A DNA stretch of 10,730 bases from Sphingomonas sp. (GTDB lineage Bacteria; Pseudomonadota; Alphaproteobacteria; Sphingomonadales; Sphingomonadaceae), in assembly GCA_019247755.1 (NCBI GenBank), contig JAFBAM010000003.1, forward strand, positions 1 through 10,730, written 5' to 3'. Position numbers and translations under genes: made by a program. This document shows positions 6,099 through 10,730 of this stretch, one piece after another (the stretch's first letter is position 1; the number at the start of each line of letters is the position of its first letter). Under the pieces are notes generated by a model that was given only the letters and a program-made list of their open reading frames with translations, did not search any database and had not been told where the DNA came from.

Positions 6099-6122
6099 TT
6101 AGCAGCTTAGCCGCTTAGGCCT
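6099..6122. repeat. Three tandem TTAG-containing 8-mers at the msrA stop
   Basis: TTAGCAGC, TTAGCCGC and TTAGGCCT follow each other with an 8-bp period; the third contains the complement of the msrA TAA (6115-6117). They resemble the TAGCGGCT pair at the purF stop (4556-4571). No known function. Confidence 0.4.
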
Positions 6123-6711
6123 TGTAATAGGCCGGGAATTTCTTCTGAAGCGCCGTAACCTTCGGACGGTCGTTGACGACGATATAAGGATAGAAAGGAT
6201 GCTTCCGGGCGAAGTCCTGGTGATAGGCTTCGGCTGGGAAGAAGCCGCCGCTTTCGATCCTCGTGGCGATCGGGGCCTTGTAAATATGCGAGGCGTTCAG
6301 CCGCGCGATGAAGGCCTTGGCGAAGGCCGCCTGCTCTCCCGACTGAGGAAAGATCGCCGAACGATAGCTCGAGCCGACGTCGGGGCCCTGCCGGTTCACC
6401 TGCGTGGGATCGTGGGCCACCGTGAAGTATATCTGGAGCAGCTGCGCATAGCTGACCTGCGATGGATCATAAGTGATCTTCACCGCCTCCGCATGCGCGG
6501 TGGATTCGGAGCTTACCGCGTCATAGCTGGCGTCCTTGCCATCGCCGCCGGCATATCCGGAAACGACGTCCTTCACGCCTTTCACGTGCTCGAACACGCT
6601 TTCCATGCCCCAGAAGCATCCGCCGGCGAGGACGGCAGTTTCGGTTCGAGGGGCGGCGCTTGCGGGAGCGGCGACAAGAGCAGCGAGCGCGAGAAATCTA
6701 CCAATCTTCAT
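6115..6711 (-). CDS. msrA: Exported peptide-methionine (S)-S-oxide reductase, single-cysteine form
   Basis: A 198-residue protein with a Sec-type signal peptide (MKIGRFLALAALVAAPASA, cleavage near residue 19-20), so it likely repairs methionine-S-sulfoxide in periplasmic or envelope proteins. The catalytic motif GGCFWG is at 30-35 with C32; SGYAGG (51-56), HAEAV (73-77) and GPDVGSSYRS (109-118) supply the conserved Tyr, Glu, Asp and Tyr of the active site. C32 is the only cysteine in the whole protein: the C-terminal resolving cysteines of most MsrA enzymes are missing, so recycling must use an outside thiol or direct attack by a thioredoxin-like partner. AAAGGA 6 nt before the ATG supports the start. 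purF lies 103 bp downstream on the same strand. The gene is divergent from the acyl-CoA dehydrogenase. Confidence 0.94.
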   Translation of the reverse strand: MKIGRFLALAALVAAPASAAPRTETAVLAGGCFWGMESVFEHVKGVKDVVSGYAGGDGKDASYDAVSSESTAHAEAVKITYDPSQVSYAQLLQIYFTVAHDPTQVNRQGPDVGSSYRSAIFPQSGEQAAFAKAFIARLNASHIYKAPIATRIESGGFFPAEAYHQDFARKHPFYPYIVVNDRPKVTALQKKFPAYYKA

Positions 6712-6817
6712 CCAAAATCCTTTCGGCTGCGATCTAATGTGCGCTTCCCGACATTTACAGATGCTGGACGGACGGCTCGTCGCAGGGCAAAGGGCGCTGC
6801 TGACACGGAGGTAAGCA
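6712..6817. promoter_or_regulatory. Divergent promoter region between msrA and the acyl-CoA dehydrogenase
   Basis: This 106-bp spacer separates two divergent starts and so must hold promoters for both unless either is expressed from elsewhere. AAAGGA precedes msrA and GGAGG (about 6805-6809) precedes the dehydrogenase. I could not identify clear -35/-10 pairs or a strong operator palindrome by eye. Confidence 0.35.
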
Positions 6818-8614
6818 ATGCCCAGCTACACCGCGCCGGTGCGCGACACGCAGTTCATCCTTAACAATGTCCTCAACATCGGCCGCTATTCGAACCTGCC
6901 GGGCTTCGCTAACGCCTCCTCCGATCTCGTCGAGGCGATCCTGGAGGAAGCGGGGAAATTTGCAGCCGAAGTGCTGCAGCCGCTGAACCGCATCGGCGAC
7001 GAGGTCGGGTGCAAGCGCAACGACGATGGCTCGGTCGTGACGCCTCCGGGCTTCAAGGAGGCCTACAAGCAGTTCTGCGAAGCGGGCTGGCCGACCCTGA
7101 CGGGTCCCGAAGAATATGGCGGACAGGGCCTGCCGCAGGTCATCGGCACCGCAGTGACCGAATATATCCTATCGGCCAACCACAGCTTCGAGATGTATCA
7201 GGGGCTGACAGCCGGGGCGATCGCGTCGTTGCTCGTGAAGGGCAGTGACGAGCTGAAGCAGAAATACGTGCCGACCATGATTACCGGCAAATGGACCGGC
7301 ACGATGAATCTCACGGAGCCGCATTGCGGCACCGACCTTGGACTGCTGAAGACGCGCGCCGAGCCGAATGACGACGGCAGCTATTCCATTACCGGCACCA
7401 AGATCTTCATCTCGTCGGGCGAGCACGATCTGGCCGAGAACATCATCCACCTCGTTCTCGCAAAAATCGCTGGAGCGCCCGACAATGTGAAGGGCATCTC
7501 GCTGTTCGTCGTGCCCAAGTTCCTGGTGAACGAGGACGGATCGCTCGGCGAGCGCAATGCCGTCTCTTGCGGTGCCCTCGAGAAGAAAATGGGCATTCAC
7601 GGCAACGCGACCTGCGTAATGAATTATGACGGGGCCAAGGGATGGCTCGTCGGCGAGCCGGAAAAGGGCCTTGCGGCGATGTTCATCATGATGAACGCGG
7701 CGCGCCTCGGCGTGGGCCTGCAGGGGATCGCCCAAGGCGAGGTCGCCTATCAAAACGCTGCCACCTACGCCCGCGAACGGCGCCAGAGCCGGGCGCTCAA
7801 GCAGGACGAGCGCGATCCAGACGCGAAGGCAGACCCGATCATCGTTCACCCCGACGTTCGTCGGATGCTGATGGAAGCGCGGGTCTACAATGAGGCGGGG
7901 AGGGCGCTGGTCCTTTGGGGCGCCTTGCAAGTCGACCTCATGCGGCGGTCACAGGACGAAGCTGAGCGCCAGAACGCCGACGATTTGCTCGGCCTCATCA
8001 CCCCCGTCATCAAGGGCTATCTGACCGACAAGGGTTTCAAGACCGCGGTCGAGGCACAGCAGGTCTTTGGCGGGCATGGTTACATCCGCGAGCACGGGAT
8101 GGAACAGTTCGTCCGAGATGCCCGCATCACGCAGATCTACGAAGGCACTAACGGCATCCAGGCGATGGACTTGGTAGGCCGCAAGCTGCCTAAGGACGGC
8201 GGCCGGGCAGTGCGCGCTTTCTTCGAACTGGTTGGCCGAGAGATTGCCGACGCCAGGGCGGCTGGCGATCCGGCCGGTGTCGCAGCGGCACTGGAACCGG
8301 CGCTCGCGGACCTTCAGGCGTCAACGATGTGGCTGGCGCAGAATGGAATGGCCGATCCTGATAACGCGGGCGCCGGCGCGTATGCTTATATGGACCTGCT
8401 CGGGCTCGTGTCGCTCGGCTGGATGTGGCTCAAGATGGCCGCGGCCAGCCAGCGGGCGCTCAATGAAGGTGCGGAGGACCGGGAGTTCCACGACGCGAAG
8501 CTGGTGACGGCCCGATTCTACGCGGCGCGCGAGCTTCCGCTATCCACGGCTCTGAGAAGGAAGATCGAAGCGGGCGCCGAGACCTTGATGAAGATTCCGG
8601 CCGAGGTATTTTAG
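6818..8614 (+). CDS. Acyl-CoA dehydrogenase, long (~600 aa) FadE/DmdC-like class
   Basis: A 598-residue FAD-dependent acyl-CoA dehydrogenase introducing the 2,3-double bond in acyl-CoA thioesters and passing electrons to electron-transfer flavoprotein. Layout: a short family-specific N-terminal region (MPSYTAPVRDTQFILNN, 1-17), an alpha domain to about 155, a beta domain with GTMNLTEPHCGTDLGLLKTR (161-180) and IFISSGEHD (196-204), a C-terminal helical domain with QVFGGHGYIREHG (415-427) and the YEGTNGIQAMDL motif whose E442 is the expected catalytic base, then a ~130-residue extension typical of this class. Such proteins are often labelled 3-methylmercaptopropionyl-CoA dehydrogenase (DmdC), but substrate cannot be deduced, so no symbol is given. 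GGAGG lies 8 nt before the ATG. The gene ends 6 bp from the convergent PilZ gene. Confidence 0.95.
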   Translation: MPSYTAPVRDTQFILNNVLNIGRYSNLPGFANASSDLVEAILEEAGKFAAEVLQPLNRIGDEVGCKRNDDGSVVTPPGFKEAYKQFCEAGWPTLTGPEEYGGQGLPQVIGTAVTEYILSANHSFEMYQGLTAGAIASLLVKGSDELKQKYVPTMITGKWTGTMNLTEPHCGTDLGLLKTRAEPNDDGSYSITGTKIFISSGEHDLAENIIHLVLAKIAGAPDNVKGISLFVVPKFLVNEDGSLGERNAVSCGALEKKMGIHGNATCVMNYDGAKGWLVGEPEKGLAAMFIMMNAARLGVGLQGIAQGEVAYQNAATYARERRQSRALKQDERDPDAKADPIIVHPDVRRMLMEARVYNEAGRALVLWGALQVDLMRRSQDEAERQNADDLLGLITPVIKGYLTDKGFKTAVEAQQVFGGHGYIREHGMEQFVRDARITQIYEGTNGIQAMDLVGRKLPKDGGRAVRAFFELVGREIADARAAGDPAGVAAALEPALADLQASTMWLAQNGMADPDNAGAGAYAYMDLLGLVSLGWMWLKMAAASQRALNEGAEDREFHDAKLVTARFYAARELPLSTALRRKIEAGAETLMKIPAEVF

Positions 8615-8620
8615 AGCTGG

Positions 8621-9034
8621 TCAGTCGCCCGGGCGCGCGACGGGCGCCTGGGTCATCCATGTCTCGAGCATCTTGCGATCGGAGTCGCTCAGCGGCTGGC
8701 AGGCGAGGCCCGGCCGGCGAAAATTGGCGTCGAACTTCTGGCGAGGCCGGGGTACCTGGCGCAAGACTTCGCCCGGCTCGAGCTTGCGGTCGAAGGCGAT
8801 GCCGGCGAGGCGCCGTTCCACCCATACCACGCGGCCGGCGACGCTGAGGTCGTTACGCTTGAATACCGTCGCAGACCCTTCGACCGGTAATTGCGGTCCT
8901 TCGACCAGCGCGCCTTCGGACGAAAGATTGCGGAGGACCACGGAGAGCTCCTCGCCGCCCATGCTCAGTTTGGCGCTCAGCAGAACCGGCGAGCGGTTCG
9001 AGCGTCGGTTCTGGGTAATGCTGCTCTCGTCCAT
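8621..9034 (-). CDS. PilZ-domain protein (probable c-di-GMP receptor)
   Basis: A 137-residue single-domain protein. The two parts of the PilZ c-di-GMP signature are present: RRSNR (10-14) and NLSSEG (36-41), followed by strands including VAGRVVWVERRLAGIAF (66-82) and a C-terminal stretch CQPLSDSDRKMLETWM (112-127). With no partner domain it probably works by binding another protein when loaded with c-di-GMP (inference). I chose the ATG at 9034 because AAGG lies 8 nt upstream and homologous proteins tend to begin shortly before the RRxxR motif. An upstream in-frame ATG at 9073 would add 13 residues rich in codons rare here (TTA, CGA, AGG) and has no good Shine-Dalgarno. The stop is 6 bp from the convergent acyl-CoA dehydrogenase stop. 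Confidence 0.88.
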   Translation of the reverse strand: MDESSITQNRRSNRSPVLLSAKLSMGGEELSVVLRNLSSEGALVEGPQLPVEGSATVFKRNDLSVAGRVVWVERRLAGIAFDRKLEPGEVLRQVPRPRQKFDANFRRPGLACQPLSDSDRKMLETWMTQAPVARPGD

Positions 9035-9050
9035 CCTGCGCGCCTTATAA

Positions 9051-9062
9051 ACTCGCACGAGT
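9051..9062. promoter_or_regulatory. Short palindrome just upstream of the PilZ gene
   Basis: ACTCG-CA-CGAGT is a 5-bp-arm palindrome 17-28 bp upstream of the preferred PilZ start, next to a TATAAG sequence on the minus strand that could serve as a -10 element. It might be an operator, but an arm this short also occurs by chance. Confidence 0.25.
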
Positions 9063-9073
9063 AAACGGTTCAT

Positions 9074-9313
9074 TGAGAATGGGCCGCGGAGCTTTCAAAA
9101 TATATGCTCTACAAACTGGCCTAAGCGAGCCGGTTAACGACGCAATTATCGTGTGACGGCCCGCATTGTATTTCCTTTACCTTCGACGCGCGCGCGAAGG
9201 AATGAGTGCCTCACGCAAAAAGTAAATTTTCGGGGAACCATAAGCTTTCAACCGGTGTGAACGCGGCGTCATGCATTGGGGGCGCCTCGACCTTTGAAAT
9301 GTGGGGAACCAAG
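9074..9313. promoter_or_regulatory. Divergent PilZ / DUF4402 upstream region with long leader
   Basis: About 240 bp without a supported gene. It holds an inverted repeat CCTTCG (9180-9185) with CGAAGG (9195-9200) around a GC-alternating loop, a small TGAG-TGC-CTCA palindrome (9203-9213), an AT-rich patch CAAAATATATG (9096-9106) that may be a minus-strand promoter element, and two copies of GGGGAACCA (9232-9240 and 9303-9311), the second being the DUF4402 ribosome-binding site. No complete promoter is certain. Confidence 0.35.
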
Positions 9314-9826
9314 ATGCGTTTGAATGTCCTTCTCGCGGCTGCTGCCGCCACCCTCGCTGTAGCGACGCCGGTCGTCGCTCAGCAGCGTACCGCTTCGGGC
9401 GAAGCTCGCGGCATCGTTCTGTCGCCCCTGAGCCTCGTCAACAGCGGCGCTCTCGACTTCGGTACGGTCGCTTCGACGAACACGGCGGGCAATGTCACGG
9501 TTGATGCCGATACCGGTGTTCGTACCGTCGGCGGCGGCGTCATCGCGGCTCCGAGCTCGCCGACGCGCGCTCGCTTCGACGGTCTCGGCCAGTCCGGCCA
9601 GACGGTCCTCCTGTCGCTGACACCTCCGACCGGTAACGTGCTGGTCAGCGGCACCAACACCGTCACTGTCAACAGCATGTCGCTCGACCAGTCGGGCGCC
9701 ACGACCCGGGTCATCGGCTCGGGCGGCAATTTCACCGTCTATGTTGGCGGCGATTTCGGAATTGCCGCGAACCAGCCGAACGGCACGTATTCAGCGCTCT
9801 TCACGCTGACCGCCGACTACCAATAA
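9314..9826 (+). CDS. Exported DUF4402 domain protein
   Basis: A 170-residue secreted protein. A signal peptide (MRLNVLLAAAAATLAVATPVVA, first part 1-16 hydrophobic, cleavage after A22) is followed by one DUF4402 domain: ARGIVLSPLSL (31-41), LDFGTV (47-52), a beta-rich middle with RTVGGGV, VGGDFGI (144-150) and a final GTYSALFTLTADYQ (157-170) that closes like a beta-sandwich strand. The mature part has no cysteine. Members of this family in alphaproteobacteria are exported, pilin- or adhesin-like proteins of unproven function. The start at 9314 is preferred over in-frame starts upstream because GGGGA is 7 nt before it and the signal peptide then begins at residue 1. It is monocistronic, ending in a strong terminator. 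Confidence 0.88.
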   Translation: MRLNVLLAAAAATLAVATPVVAQQRTASGEARGIVLSPLSLVNSGALDFGTVASTNTAGNVTVDADTGVRTVGGGVIAAPSSPTRARFDGLGQSGQTVLLSLTPPTGNVLVSGTNTVTVNSMSLDQSGATTRVIGSGGNFTVYVGGDFGIAANQPNGTYSALFTLTADYQ

Positions 9827-9849
9827 CCCCTTTCCCAAGTGGGTGAATC

Positions 9850-9884
9850 GAGGGCGGCCGCCAGAGCGGTCGCCCTCTTTTTTT
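9850..9884 (+). terminator. Intrinsic terminator after the DUF4402 gene
   Basis: GAGGGCGGCCGC (9850-9861) pairs with GCGGTCGCCCTC (9866-9877), 12 bp with one G-U pair, around the loop CAGA, followed directly by seven T. It begins 24 bp after the stop codon. Confidence 0.95.
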
Positions 9885-10012
9885 GTGGGTTTAGCTAAGG
9901 TTCATCCTGCAGCGACGAGTCGAACGGTTGTTACGACCAACGTCGCGCCAAGCGGCCCCATATGAACGTTTTACCGGCAGCGACTCCATCCAGCAGATAG
10001 AGGTAAAGAGTC
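9885..10012 (+). promoter_or_regulatory. Upstream region of the Tyr/Gly-repeat gene
   Basis: A 128-bp spacer after a strong terminator, so the promoter of the next gene should be inside it. GAGG at 10000-10003 is a Shine-Dalgarno 9 nt before the ATG. I see no convincing -35/-10 pair; GCAGCGAC occurs twice (9909-9916, 9977-9984). Confidence 0.35.
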
Positions 10013-10504
10013 ATGTCGATGATGAAGAAGATCCTGGGCCTTGGCACCGGTATCGCCGCAATTGCGGCTGCCAGCCCCGCAACGGCCCAGTATTACGGAT
10101 ATTCGCAGCCTTACGGCTATTCCCAGCCATACGGCTACGCCCAGGGCTACGGTTACAATCAAGGCTACGGCTACGCGATGAACACGAATGTTGCCGCGTC
10201 CCAGTGCACGTCCGCAGTGCAGAGCCGTCTTTATAACCGCTCGAGCATCGGCGGGATCCTTGGCGCGGTGCTTGGCGCTAACACCACCGGACGTGTCGTC
10301 TCGGTGACGCAGGTCAGCCCGCGTGGCAACGGCATGGTCCGCGTCCGCGGTCTCGCGAGCAGCGGCCGCTACGCTTACGGTCCATATGGGGTCGGCGCCT
10401 ACGGTGCGATGGGCTACGGCTACGCCAACCAAGCAGATCTCAGCTTCCGCTGCGATGTCGCCCCCAACGGCGCAGTTTACAGTGTAAACATCAACCGACG
10501 CTAA
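10013..10504 (+). CDS. Exported Tyr/Gly-repeat protein with a conserved-looking C-terminal domain
   Basis: A 163-residue protein of unknown function. The signal peptide is MSMMKKILGLGTGIAAIAAA followed by SPATA, with cleavage after residue 25. Residues 28-55 are a hexapeptide repeat: YGYSQP twice, YGYAQG, YGYNQG, then YGYA. A second Tyr/Gly-rich segment spans 120-138. Between and after these lie parts that look folded: ASQCTSAVQSRLYNR (62-76), GRVVSVTQVSPRG (93-105) and ADLSFRCDVAPNG (141-153). The only two cysteines, C65 and C147, would both be outside the cytoplasm and could form a disulfide. Such proteins occur in sphingomonads as hypothetical proteins in my recollection. ATG codons at 10019 and 10022 are possible alternative starts. 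It is followed by its own terminator. Confidence 0.8.
   Translation: MSMMKKILGLGTGIAAIAAASPATAQYYGYSQPYGYSQPYGYAQGYGYNQGYGYAMNTNVAASQCTSAVQSRLYNRSSIGGILGAVLGANTTGRVVSVTQVSPRGNGMVRVRGLASSGRYAYGPYGVGAYGAMGYGYANQADLSFRCDVAPNGAVYSVNINRR
10094..10177 (+). repeat. 18-bp coding tandem repeat (YGYxQx units)
   Basis: Four full 18-bp units (10094-10111, 10112-10129, 10130-10147, 10148-10165) and a partial fifth encode YGYSQP, YGYSQP, YGYAQG, YGYNQG and YGYA. Units differ at synonymous third positions (for example GGA, GGC, GGT for glycine), so the repeat is not a recent duplication and the protein pattern appears to be kept. Confidence 0.85.
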
Positions 10505-10527
10505 CGAGCTGAAGACACTGCATAAGG

Positions 10528-10559
10528 AGGAGCGTCGGTCGGTCCGGCGCTCCTTTTTT
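10528..10559 (+). terminator. Intrinsic terminator after the Tyr/Gly-repeat gene
   Basis: GGAGCGTCGG (10529-10538) pairs with CCGGCGCTCC (10544-10553), 10 bp with one G-U pair, loop TCGGT, then six T (10554-10559). It is 24 bp past the stop codon. Confidence 0.93.
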
Positions 10560-10650
10560 CGTGTTCAGCCGTGGGTCAGCGCTTCCCCTTTCTAAACCCA
10601 TCGGCCATTCGTGCGTTCTGGCGCGAAGCTGGTAATCACAGAGGATTATG

Positions 10651-10730
10651 ATGGGTAAGCGGGCAACCGGTAAGATTATCGCTTTGGCGGGAAGCGTCGC
10701 CGCCCTTGGAATCGTCATTCCCATGACGGT
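10651..10730 (+). CDS. N-terminus of an exported protein, cut by the window end
   Basis: ATG at 10651 opens a frame that continues past the window edge. GAGG at 10641-10644 is 6 nt upstream; an adjacent ATG at 10648 is in the same frame but only 3 nt from the site. The visible start MGKRATGKIIALAGSVAAL is positively charged, then hydrophobic, as in a signal peptide. It follows two other exported-protein genes on the same strand. Too little is visible to assign a family. Confidence 0.6.
   Translation, partial: MGKRATGKIIALAGSVAALGIVIPMT

Noticed and set aside
6772..6782. GACG-GCT-CGTC palindrome upstream of the acyl-CoA dehydrogenase as a fatty-acid regulator operator
   Set aside because: Four-base arms are too short to separate from background and do not match a known operator I can name.
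6199..6864. 221-codon plus-strand frame across msrA, the divergent spacer and the dehydrogenase start
   Set aside because: Crosses two real gene starts and a promoter region; shadow frame.
9133..9149. TTAA-N7-TTAA-like CtrA box upstream of the DUF4402 gene
   Set aside because: The second half is ATTA rather than TTAA at the required spacing, so the consensus is not met.
9202..9225. 7-codon mini-ORF (MSASRKK) in the DUF4402 leader as a possible regulatory uORF
   Set aside because: The AAGGA directly abuts the ATG with no spacing and nothing in the peptide suggests attenuation.
9234..9260. EcfG-type general stress promoter (GGAAC-N16/17-CGTT) upstream of the DUF4402 gene
   Set aside because: GGAAC is present but no CGTT follows at the right distance.
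9886..10600. TGGGTTTAG (9886-9894) and CTAAACCCA (10592-10600) as terminal inverted repeats around the Tyr/Gly-repeat gene
   Set aside because: Only 9 bp, no transposase and no target duplication; expected by chance at this window size.
1..10730. CRISPR array, insertion sequence, tRNA, rRNA or defence system
   Set aside because: No regularly spaced direct repeats, transposase motifs, tRNA-like folds or defence-protein motifs were seen on either strand.

Overview
The window looks like a chromosomal segment of a sphingomonad-type alphaproteobacterium. It is GC-rich. It carries an aerobic-type ferredoxin-dependent 2-oxoacid oxidoreductase pair (KorA/KorB), a B. subtilis-type Fe-S PurF followed by a short-chain dehydrogenase, a DUF4402 exported protein, and a GC-rich palindromic intergenic repeat of a kind common in sphingomonads. 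I see no insertion sequence, phage gene, CRISPR array, tRNA or rRNA. The order assignment is an inference from gene content, not from a marker gene.

Layout. Plus strand, 1-3596: the 3' end of korA, an overlooked 26-codon single-span membrane ORF (161-241) whose stop codon overlaps the korB start, korB, a 100-bp inverted pair of palindromic repeats (1252-1351), a YdjM-type membrane metal-dependent hydrolase, and a cyclopropane-fatty-acyl-phospholipid synthase (cfa). These could form one transcript. A convergent intergenic stretch follows (3597-3827), opening with a 14-bp perfect stem-loop at the cfa stop. Minus strand, 6711-3828: msrA (exported, single-cysteine), purF and an SDR 18 bp behind purF. 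Plus strand 6818-8614: a 598-residue acyl-CoA dehydrogenase divergent from msrA. Minus strand 9034-8621: a PilZ-domain protein, convergent with the dehydrogenase and only 6 bp from it. Plus strand 9314-10730: an envelope cluster of a DUF4402 exported protein, a Tyr/Gly-repeat exported protein, and the start of a third exported protein cut by the window edge. The first two of these each end in a strong intrinsic terminator.

How it works together. KorAB oxidises 2-oxoglutarate (or a related 2-oxoacid) to acyl-CoA with ferredoxin as acceptor. Cfa and the acyl-CoA dehydrogenase concern lipid modification and acyl-CoA oxidation. PurF commits PRPP to purine synthesis. MsrA repairs oxidised methionines outside the cytoplasm. 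PilZ is a likely c-di-GMP receptor, and the two exported proteins at the right end are surface or periplasmic components.

The least conventional signals are at the junctions. First, a 12-bp perfect inverted repeat starts at the korA stop and covers the ribosome-binding site of the small membrane ORF. Second, the palindromic repeat downstream of korB appears to supply the Shine-Dalgarno sequence for the hydrolase, which seems to start at a CTG codon. These are the candidates most worth testing. I found no clearly new multi-gene system.
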